Origin: Coraliomargarita sp965656715
GTDB taxonomy: Bacteria > Verrucomicrobiota > Verrucomicrobiia > Opitutales > Coraliomargaritaceae
Assembly: GCA_965656715.1 (NCBI GenBank)
Contig: CBFHLR010000016.1
Location: 10,315-74,314 of the forward strand
Reading direction: 5' to 3'
Length of the DNA: 64,000 bases
Shown here: positions 55,101 through 61,067 of the stretch, in pieces
Layout of the letters: each line of letters starts with the position of its first letter
Position numbering within the stretch: position 1 is the first letter of the stretch
Position numbers and translations under genes: made by a program
The notes under the pieces: model-generated
Told to the model about the DNA's origin: nothing
Databases searched by the model: none
The model's input: only the letters and a program-made list of their open reading frames with translations

Positions 55101-55412
55101 TTGCTCAGCGGAAACAAGGAGCTTGCGCATGATTTATTGCGGCAGTTTGCCGAGCATTGCGATGCGCACATAATGCAAGGGCACGAAGCTTTGCAGGCTG
55201 GCAATCTGGATATTGCTCGCGGCATTTTTCACAAGTTGGCCGGCTCAGCCGCGACCGTTTGTGCGCAGCAACTGCGTGCCTATTGTCTTAGCCTTGAGCG
55301 CAGCCTCATGGAGAGTCCACCGAATCTCAACGTTTGCATCGAGCGCTTGCCCGATACTCGTGAGGCTGTGCAGCGCTTGCACGCTGAAATCGAAGCCCTT
55401 CTTAAAATTTAA
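52125..55412 (+). CDS. H-NOX-associated hybrid histidine kinase with Hpt domain
   Basis: A 1095-residue cytoplasmic hybrid kinase with no transmembrane helix, as expected for a kinase controlled by a soluble partner. Order: coiled coil (10-80), PAS (85-195), PAS (205-310), a further PAS-like region (320-440), HisKA with phospho-His H469 in NMSHEIRTPLNG, HATPase (about 570-685; N box LLGNSIKFT, G boxes DTGIGM and GGSGLGLS), a degenerate receiver (about 703-815), a full receiver with D886 in LILMDIRMP, and an Hpt domain with H1036 in IFHKLAGSAATV. The phosphate route His469 to Asp886 to His1036 to the next gene's receiver is the expected relay. RR gene starts 6 bases later. Confidence 0.95.
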   Translation: MERDEQLSPELFQRLLKRERASRKEAERLLDQKSIELYDTNQRLRALADELELRVERRTAELEEERNRALEVADALRKSQSRFSDMANIVGEYLWECDTDFVITSVTGHVASVLGYLEDELIGRSIFDYMSVEDAMQMRAAFAAAAQSHSVVSNFMHRSRTKDNSTIWQRTSGAPQYDASGKLNGYRGASLDVSEQERSKQQMQQLVLALQHASEAIVMTNAAGQIQFCNQACARMFRYGSVDALLGTNWTEFYKPDEARRFEQAISTKFGVGESHGGEGVGLRKNGDEFPAHFSFNRLPDGGLLWICRDETERVDTLMSLQTQNSLLSALLENIRVGVLFEDAESEHKLIWNEAISRILRLNTSVLAEAQTVQAIFGLLRERCADAAALDEILELREKRYNLQLQLEPECYLVFDRVPVFVGTTYRGALWTVRDVSEEKRQARVMEEARLRAESGDRAKSTFLANMSHEIRTPLNGICGMARILMQADLTRELLDQVRGIQISADSLLHVLNDILDFSKVEAGQIDIELVDFELAHVFDSAFAVLQGRAVEKALHFDLIYPEADLPTLRGDPSRLSEILLNLLGNSIKFTSSGSVTLMGRVLSRDLRSLQMEFTIRDTGIGMSPEEMAHVFEPFVQADSSINRRFGGSGLGLSICRDLVQLMGGSLSVESEPNKGTTFSVQMPYDLSVDQDDSRVGSPLQLNAYIITESQDFYRMCRSMLTYTGITLLRATDVADVIARHRESKGILLVDRSLTAGYRPAEDPSLTVELPAGMHRILISEMIPPGAVKTAEMLTYPFSRYRLISMVHALLHLPMPSKLFQNFDASQYDDIDMSGLRVLVAEDNTINQKVALMTIERFGATVHLAANGLEVLELVERFEYDLILMDIRMPEMDGVEACSKVRSLGLKVPIFALTADAMRGDRERFLQAGMDGYLSKPLVEADLVNLVMNSQCINAGGTEAPMGASTQKESQADDMYQQATGLQVLDLDGFYDLLSGNKELAHDLLRQFAEHCDAHIMQGHEALQAGNLDIARGIFHKLAGSAATVCAQQLRAYCLSLERSLMESPPNLNVCIERLPDTREAVQRLHAEIEALLKI

Positions 55413-55418
55413 CTTACT

Positions 55419-56783
55419 ATGCCTGCTTCCAAGAAACCCCGCCGCATCCTAGTCGCCGATGATGACCCCATTGTCAGCCGCGTAATAAAACATGGTTTTG
55501 AAACGGCGGGACTGACTGCGGACTATTTTGAAACCGGCGACGACTTGCTCGCCGCGCTGCACGATTCCGTCGAAACTTGTTTACTCGACATCAAAATGCC
55601 CGGCACCAATGGGCTCGAATGTTTGCAACGTATCAAGCAAGAGCAGCCGCACGTCGAGGTGATCATTCTCACCAGTTTGAATCAGGCAGCCGAAGCTCTG
55701 GAGGCGGTGCGCCTGGGTGCTTACGACTATATTACCAAGCCCTTCGATCTGCAAGAGCTCACCAATCGCGTGACTAACGCCATGTCTTATAGTCGCAGTC
55801 AGCGCGACCGTGACGCCTTGAAAAGTTCGCTCGCCGAGCCACAGTTGGTAAGTCCTGTGCTTGGCAAGTCCGCTGCTATGCAGCAAGTTCAGGCGTTGGT
55901 CGAACGCATCGCACCGACTGCCAACTCCGTCTTACTCACCGGTGCCAGTGGCACGGGCAAGACGCTGCTCGCACGTGCCATCCACGCTGCCAGCAAGCGC
56001 GCGGAGGCACCTTTTATTAGTGTCAGTTGCCCATCCTTGCCGGGCGAATTGCTTGAGTCCGAAATGTTCGGCCATGAGAAGGGCGCCTTTACCGGAGCCA
56101 CCGCCCGTCGGATCGGCCGCGTGCAACTCGCCGAGGGTGGCACCCTGTTTCTCGATGAAATCGGCGAGCTTTCCCTGCCACTACAGGCCAAGTTACTGAC
56201 TTTTCTGCAGAGTAAGACTTACTACCGTATCGGCGGAGAGAAAGCCCTTGAAAGTGACGTGCGCGTGCTCGCCGCCACCAACCAGAACCTCGAAGCACGG
56301 GTCAAAGAGGGCCTCTTTCGCGAAGACCTCTTCTATCGCCTCAACGTCCTGCCGATCGAAATGCCCGACCTCGCCGACCGGCGCGACGACATCCCCATGC
56401 TGGTCGAGCAATTCGTCACGCGCTTTGCGGCCGACAATGAGCAGCCGCTTCCGCGCATTACACCCGACTGCCTCTTGCAGCTACAACAAATGCCATGGCC
56501 CGGCAATGTGCGCGAACTCGAAAACGCCGTCATCCGCTCCATGACCCTACGGGCCGATCCCGAGCTGCTACAGGTCGACGATTTACTCGGTCTTGCCGAG
56601 CCGGAACCTGAGACCACCAACGGCTCGCTCGCTGGCATGAGCCTGGCTGAGATTGAGCGTCGCGCCCTAGTCGAAACGCTCGAACTCTGTAGTCAGCGCA
56701 AAGCGGAAGCGGCCCGTATGCTCGGCATCGCCGAGAAAAGCGTGTATAATAAAATGCGCCGTCACGGCCTCATCGAAGATTAG
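55419..56783 (+). CDS. NtrC-family sigma-54-dependent response regulator
   Basis: A 454-residue regulator: receiver (about 8-120, acidic DDD pocket at 14-16, phospho-site D57 in CLLDIKMPG, K107 in YITKPFD), AAA+ domain (about 148-375) and Fis-type helix-turn-helix (about 415-452, RKAEAARMLGIAEKSVYNKMRRHG). Walker A GASGTGKT (175-182), the sigma-54 contact loop GAFTGA (222-227) and Walker B GGTLFLDEIGE are intact, so it should activate sigma-54 polymerase. It probably receives phosphate from the Hpt of the kinase before it. Targets are unknown; see the -24/-12 site at 60982. MscS-like gene follows after 27 bases. Confidence 0.96.
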   Translation: MPASKKPRRILVADDDPIVSRVIKHGFETAGLTADYFETGDDLLAALHDSVETCLLDIKMPGTNGLECLQRIKQEQPHVEVIILTSLNQAAEALEAVRLGAYDYITKPFDLQELTNRVTNAMSYSRSQRDRDALKSSLAEPQLVSPVLGKSAAMQQVQALVERIAPTANSVLLTGASGTGKTLLARAIHAASKRAEAPFISVSCPSLPGELLESEMFGHEKGAFTGATARRIGRVQLAEGGTLFLDEIGELSLPLQAKLLTFLQSKTYYRIGGEKALESDVRVLAATNQNLEARVKEGLFREDLFYRLNVLPIEMPDLADRRDDIPMLVEQFVTRFAADNEQPLPRITPDCLLQLQQMPWPGNVRELENAVIRSMTLRADPELLQVDDLLGLAEPEPETTNGSLAGMSLAEIERRALVETLELCSQRKAEAARMLGIAEKSVYNKMRRHGLIED

Positions 56784-56810
56784 TATCTTTAGCATTCAGC
56801 TTTTTATCCC

Positions 56811-58574
56811 ATGCACTCCCATATCCGACCCACACTACCACGCTGGCGAGTGATGCTTGCTTGCCTGTTGAGTTTACTCTGTGCCGCTCCGGTGCTTGCA
56901 CAAACTGAAGGTCCCCCGGCCGCTGAGCAGCCAGCGGCTAAGCCTCTGCCGGATAACATTAGCAAGGAACTCGGCGAGCGCTGGGAGCAGATCGAAACCA
57001 ACCGCGCTGACCTGCAGGAATTGCAAGCGCACATCGATGAAGAGTCTGTTATCATGCTGCAAGTCCTGGGACGGCGGACCGATCAGCTATGGGAGGAAAC
57101 CGTTAAACTCTCCTTAAGCTACTGCGAACAAGTTGCGGACTGGGTCGATAAAGGCTACGCGCTGGATGCCCATTATCAAAATGCGGTGCAACTCTTAGGC
57201 GAGATACCCACCGGACTGCAGCTTGCTGCTGAGCGCATGCGCGAGCGTATCGAGATGCCGGACTTTTCCAAGCCCGCGCTGGAGCAAATTGCCATTGACC
57301 GTCAATTGTATGACGCAGCCCGCCTGAACAATCGTATTCACCGTGCGCTGCTGGACACCTGCCGTGTGGCCTCGCGCTATGGGGTCGATCTGTCCGCCCT
57401 TCGTTCTGAGGCTCAAGAGCACATTGAGGCGAGCGCGGTCAACACCTCGGTCTACCTAGATTTGTCACTCGACGAAGTGAACAATCTACGGGCCAGTCTC
57501 ACGGTCATGCCCGACGATGCAGAAATGAAAGCGAAGCTGCGCGTTGCTGAGATCCGTGTGCGGGAGGTCATCCGTATGCTGACAGCCAATGTCGATGAGC
57601 TGAATGCACTTGGTAGTTCTACCACTCAGTATCGAAGGCAGCTCTTAACCGCAACGGGCACGGTGACGACTGTCTCGATGGACGTGCATGTCTTGGTTCG
57701 CGTCTTACAAGATTGGTGGGAGGGCACGCTCGAGTTTTTTGTCACTAACGGCCCCAATTATCTTTTTCAGGCACTGCTCTTTCTTGCGATTGTGTTCCTC
57801 TTTTATAAGCTCGCAGACCTTGTGCGTCGTGTCGTGGATACCGCACTACAGGCACGTCACGTCCGACTCTCCCGCTTGATGCAGCATATGATCGTGTCGA
57901 TTGCGCGGAGCATGACGATTGGCTTCGGTGTCTTGATTGCACTGTCGCAGTTTAACATCTCCATCGGGCCGATGTTGGCCGGTCTGGGCATTGTCGGTTT
58001 CATTGTCGGCTTCGCCTTGCAGGACTCCCTGTCCAACTTTGCCTCCGGGCTCATGATCCTCTTTTACGAACCTTTTGATGTTGGAGATAGCGTGATCGCC
58101 GGCGGAGTCCGCGGTCGTGTCAGCTCCATGAGTTTGGTCAATACCACCATCCGCACCTTCGATAACCAGTCACTCATCATTCCCAACAACAAGATATGGC
58201 AGGATGTGATCACCAACATCACCGATCAACATATCCGTCGGATCGATATGCAGTTCGGAGTTAGCTATGCCGACGATATTGATCAGGTCGAAGGTATCTT
58301 GTATGGACTCATGGAAGCCGATGAGCGGGTGCTGAAAGATCCAAAGCCGAGAGTGATGGTCGACTCCTTTGGTGACTCTTCTGTCAACCTGTTTTGCCGT
58401 CCCTGGGTCAAGACGGACGACTATTGGGACGTCCGCTGGGATTTGAATAAACGCGTCAAGCAAGCCTTCGACCGCGAGGGCGTGGTCATCCCATTCCCTC
58501 AGCGAGACGTCCACCTATATACTCAGCCAAGCTCCGAGCCCAAAGCAGATCCTTCCCCCGAGCAGGACTTGTAG
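56811..58574 (+). CDS. Large MscS-family channel with periplasmic domain
   Basis: A 587-residue MscS-like channel. A signal peptide (ACLLSLLCAAPVLAQ, about 17-31) leads into a long, mostly helical periplasmic domain (35-300). Membrane helices follow: about 315-335 (YLFQALLFLAIVFLFY), 360-380, and the pore helix GLGIVGFIVGFALQDSLSNFAS (about 390-412). The C-terminal cage has FYEPFDVGDSVIAGG and ends IPFPQRDVHLY, almost the same end as the small MscS at 16845. The arrangement resembles KefA/YbdG-like channels. Being 27 bases behind the regulator gene, it is likely in the H-NOX operon, an unusual partner for a gas sensor. Confidence 0.9.
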   Translation: MHSHIRPTLPRWRVMLACLLSLLCAAPVLAQTEGPPAAEQPAAKPLPDNISKELGERWEQIETNRADLQELQAHIDEESVIMLQVLGRRTDQLWEETVKLSLSYCEQVADWVDKGYALDAHYQNAVQLLGEIPTGLQLAAERMRERIEMPDFSKPALEQIAIDRQLYDAARLNNRIHRALLDTCRVASRYGVDLSALRSEAQEHIEASAVNTSVYLDLSLDEVNNLRASLTVMPDDAEMKAKLRVAEIRVREVIRMLTANVDELNALGSSTTQYRRQLLTATGTVTTVSMDVHVLVRVLQDWWEGTLEFFVTNGPNYLFQALLFLAIVFLFYKLADLVRRVVDTALQARHVRLSRLMQHMIVSIARSMTIGFGVLIALSQFNISIGPMLAGLGIVGFIVGFALQDSLSNFASGLMILFYEPFDVGDSVIAGGVRGRVSSMSLVNTTIRTFDNQSLIIPNNKIWQDVITNITDQHIRRIDMQFGVSYADDIDQVEGILYGLMEADERVLKDPKPRVMVDSFGDSSVNLFCRPWVKTDDYWDVRWDLNKRVKQAFDREGVVIPFPQRDVHLYTQPSSEPKADPSPEQDL

Positions 58575-58837
58575 GCGCTCTGCCGCTCCTTACGCGTTGT
58601 TTTGAACTGCAGAGTGCGCCGTAAGTATGGAGCCTCTATCTGAAACTGAGCAACGCTATAGTTTTCTGCGGATCGAAGAAACGGCGTGCGAGCGTCGCGT
58701 GACGCTTCAGCGAACGCTCCCTCAGTCGTTGCTAATACTTCAGTCCGGGGACTCTGGTTGCTAAGCGTTTGCTGAAGCTGCACGCGACGGTGTCGATTTC
58801 AAGTAATGCTGCGCACGCTGCTGCGATCCATTGATCT
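58574..58837. other. Intergenic region with imperfect palindromes
   Basis: About 260 bases without a convincing gene. CTCCTTACG (from 58590) faces CGTAAGTATGGAG (to 58632), and GCTCTGC faces GCAGAG inside, forming an imperfect palindrome right after the channel gene that may serve as terminator. A 45-codon frame (58627-58764) shows no family features. Confidence 0.35.
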
Positions 58838-59848
58838 ATGGTCAACTCCATTCATTCTCAGAGCGATCCCGCAGATGTGCTGATTGTCGGTGCGGGCATT
58901 GCTGGTTTACTGTGTGCCACAGAGCTGCAGCAGGCAGGCTTGCGTGTCTGTGTGCTGGATAAAGGCCGTGGCTTGGGTGGCCGTATGGCGACCCGTCGGA
59001 TGGGCGACGCGCGCTTCGACCATGGCGCGCAGTTTTTTACCGTGCGCGATCCGCGACTGCAGGCCTATGCCGATGCCTGGTTGGCTGCGGGATTGATTCA
59101 GGAATGGTATTGCCATGCGCCCGAAGATACGAACTCGGACGGTTACCCTCGCTATTGCGGTGTGCAGGGGATGACCGATGTGCCCAAGCACTTGGCGGCG
59201 TCCTTGCCCGTCTGGCGCGAGCAACAGGTGAGCAGCCTTAGCCGAGATAATACTGTCTGGCGCGCCCACACCTTGCAGGGGCAGTGCTTCCAAGCCCATC
59301 ACTTGGTGCTGACCGCGCCCTTGCCGCAATCACTGATGCTGCTCGACACCTCGGGCCTAGGCTATGCCGATCCGGATACATTGCAGACCCTGCGAGCGGT
59401 TCGCTACGAGCGCGGTTTGGCCACGCTTGCCATTCTTGACGGACCCAGTGGCATGCCCGCGCCCGGCCGCATCAAGATCGATGAGCCACCCCTCACGTGG
59501 ATTGCCGATAACCAACAAAAAGGAATCTCACCCGATGTATCCACAATCACACTACACGCAGATCCCGAATTTGCGCAAAAGCACTGGGGTTCGCCAGACG
59601 CGGTGCGTGGTCCCCTAATGCTGGAAGCCGCGGCTCCCTACATCGATGCAACAGTCGTCGAATATCGCTGCCATCGTTGGGGCTTTACCACCCCGATCAA
59701 TCCGTGGTCGGAACGCAGCCACCACGACGCCCACTTACATTACACCCTGGCTGGAGATGCCTTCGGCGGGCCACGCATTGAAGGCGCCGCACTATCCGGG
59801 CTACACGCCGCCGAGACGGTCTTACGCACTGTATCAACGCATGCTTAA
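58838..59848 (+). CDS. Renalase-like FAD-dependent oxidoreductase
   Basis: A 336-residue flavoprotein. The N-terminal dinucleotide fold reads ADVLIVGAGIAGLLCATELQ (GxGxxG at about 18-23), followed by the GG-doublet segment VLDKGRGLGGRMATRRM and FDHGAQFFTVR, both diagnostic for the renalase/amine-oxidase-like NAD(P)/FAD group. The C-terminal GDAFGGPRIEGAALSGLHAA closes the FAD site. Bacterial relatives oxidise misformed (alpha) NAD(P)H or unknown small molecules. It stands alone; a hairpin repeat (59865-59885) follows. Confidence 0.88.
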   Translation: MVNSIHSQSDPADVLIVGAGIAGLLCATELQQAGLRVCVLDKGRGLGGRMATRRMGDARFDHGAQFFTVRDPRLQAYADAWLAAGLIQEWYCHAPEDTNSDGYPRYCGVQGMTDVPKHLAASLPVWREQQVSSLSRDNTVWRAHTLQGQCFQAHHLVLTAPLPQSLMLLDTSGLGYADPDTLQTLRAVRYERGLATLAILDGPSGMPAPGRIKIDEPPLTWIADNQQKGISPDVSTITLHADPEFAQKHWGSPDAVRGPLMLEAAAPYIDATVVEYRCHRWGFTTPINPWSERSHHDAHLHYTLAGDAFGGPRIEGAALSGLHAAETVLRTVSTHA

Positions 59849-59864
59849 GTGAGCATTGCGGTAG

Positions 59865-59885
59865 GGAGGGCTGCCCCAGCCCTCC
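59865..59885. repeat. Palindromic repeat / possible terminator
   Basis: GGAGGGCTG and CAGCCCTCC pair perfectly around CCC, just behind the flavoprotein gene. It has the look of a dispersed repeat and no T-run follows. Confidence 0.55.
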
Positions 59886-59974
59886 GTCTGATTGCACCTT
59901 ACTCATACTCTGGCTCATGGGTGATCCCCAGATGTTTAGTATGAGGCAGATGGCTGCGCAGGCGTCGTTTTGTT

Positions 59975-60156
59975 AACCGCGGATGGAGGCAGATGAACAC
60001 AGATTTCTGCTCAGGCGCAGTTTTGTCGGCCTCCGTGTTCTCTGTGCCCTCTAGCAACGCGGGTGGTTCAACTTCCACGTCGCTGTCAGTTCAGTGTCCC
60101 ATTACTTATACGTCATCGAAAGAAATCCGCGTGCATCTGCGTCCATCCGCGGTTTA
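59975..60156. repeat. MITE-like element with 34-base terminal inverted repeats
   Basis: The left end (59975-60008, AACCGCGGATGGAGGCAGAT...) and the inverted right end (60123-60156) agree at 30 of 34 positions. The 114 bases between encode nothing recognisable. The size of 182 bases and long terminal repeats fit a non-autonomous mobile element or an RNA-forming repeat; target-site duplications are not clear (TT and TT only). Confidence 0.5.
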
Positions 60157-60306
60157 TATTCCACGTCGCTGCCAGCGCCGCTTAGAGATTAAGATTGAGA
60201 GTAGGATTAAGATTAAGAAACTGTCGACGCTCCCCGTCGTTGTCAGTTTAGAGAGTTGCTGGCTCCTTAACTCTTAACACCTAAAACCTACAACCTCTCC
60301 CGTTCC

Positions 60307-60678
60307 ATGCACGTCGAACAACTTAAATACACCATCTGGGCCGCCGATGCCGAGCGCGCCACGGCTTTCTATCAAACCGTCTTCGGTGCCGAGATTGTCC
60401 GGCAGAACCCGCACATCACCGAGCTGTCCGTCGGCCCTTCGGCAGGCTCAGGCCAGGGCTCCGGCCGGATCGCGATCCATGGCGGGGGCGAGGGCAAGCA
60501 GACTTGGACCGGCCTGTCCTTTCAGGTGGCGGACGTCGTCGCGGGCGCGGCCGAAGTCATCGCCGCCGGTGGCAAATGCGATAAGGAGCCGCAACCCGAG
60601 AACGGCGAGCCTCCACACCTCGCTATGTGCGAGGACACCGACGGCAATCAATTCATGCTGACTCGAAAGAGGGGGTAG
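60307..60678 (+). CDS. VOC-family (glyoxalase-like) protein carrying an in-frame repeat
   Basis: A 123-residue vicinal-oxygen-chelate protein (MHVEQLKYTIWAADAERATAFYQTVFGAEIV, then TGLSFQVADVVAGAAEVIAAGGK and CEDTDGNQFMLTRK), like PhnB or small glyoxalase-fold enzymes that bind a divalent metal. Between residues 42 and 55 the sequence reads GPSAGSGQGSGR, which is the translation of a REP-like repeat (60431-60452) found also in the intergenic mosaic at 699-720. This short, soluble Gly/Ser insertion sits in a loop, so the protein may still fold. Inverted ACCTAAAACCTA units flank the gene. Confidence 0.8.
   Translation: MHVEQLKYTIWAADAERATAFYQTVFGAEIVRQNPHITELSVGPSAGSGQGSGRIAIHGGGEGKQTWTGLSFQVADVVAGAAEVIAAGGKCDKEPQPENGEPPHLAMCEDTDGNQFMLTRKRG
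60431..60452. repeat. REP-like unit inside the VOC coding sequence
   Basis: 22 bases (core GGCCCTTCGGCAGGCTCAGG) are an exact inverse match to 699-720. Read in the VOC frame they give VGPSAGSG. The unit is in frame and contains no stop. Confidence 0.75.
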
Positions 60679-61067
60679 TGAATTGTTAGTTGTTAGTAGA
60701 GAGTGGTTAGGTTTTAGGTAATCTGCGCAGAGCGAAGACCTAAGAACGCCAAGGGCCGCACATGCATCTTGCTTGCCTTCAGGCAGGGCCGATGCCTTCT
60801 CAGAGTAGCAGCCCCCGGGTATACTATACCGCGCCTTGTGTAAAATCTTCAGAGACTGTTCTAGAGGCGGTGTAAAGTCGGTATTATTTACTGCATATAT
60901 AATTCTATGAAAGTTCCGTGGGAGTGTTTTGGGCTCTATAAATTGCTGTTGTAGAAGAGCTTGCGAGAGCGTTGGGCTGGTTGGCATGTTGCATGCTAAT
61001 TGTATCTGAACCCCAATGCATCGTGACCTATCAGACATTCATATCCCATACACATCGTAGCACTGAC
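60679..61067. other. Upstream region of the giant secreted gene
   Basis: 389 bases without a supported gene. It contains an inverted copy of the ACCTAAAACCTA repeat unit (60709-60720), a perfect palindrome GGTATACTATACC (60818-60830), two TGTAAAATC/TGTAAAGTC direct repeats about 32 bases apart (60839 and 60871), an AT-rich stretch (60881-60900) and a sigma-54-like promoter (60982-60997). The palindrome or direct repeats could be activator sites; this is a guess from spacing. Confidence 0.45.
60982..60997 (+). promoter_or_regulatory. Candidate sigma-54 promoter
   Basis: TGGCATG-TTGC-ATGCT agrees with the sigma-54 consensus TGGCACG-N4-TTGCW at all invariant positions (GG at -24, GC at -12, exact 10-base spacing), with only C-to-T and T-to-A changes elsewhere. 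Transcription would begin near 61008, 60 bases before the GTG start at 61068, and would rule out the alternative ATG at 60993. An NtrC-type activator gene lies 4 kb upstream. Confidence 0.5.

Larger units (their letters stand above)
59849..60306. other. Gene-free, repeat-rich interval
   Basis: 458 bases that hold no supported gene but four repeat types: a 9-pair hairpin (59865-59885), the 182-base element with terminal inverted repeats (59975-60156), a purine-rich GATTAAGA tract (60185-60222), and an ACCTAAAACCTA unit (60280-60291) that is inverted after the VOC gene. The 17-base TTCCACGTCGCTGxCAG occurs twice (60078 and 60159). Confidence 0.6.

Noticed and set aside
58627..58764. 45-codon open frame after the large MscS gene
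   Set aside because: No ribosome-binding site, no similarity pattern, and its 5' end lies in the palindrome.
60448..61038. 196-codon minus-strand frame across the VOC gene and the gap before the giant gene
   Set aside because: It overlaps the VOC gene antisense and continues through repeat-derived sequence; no domain is visible.
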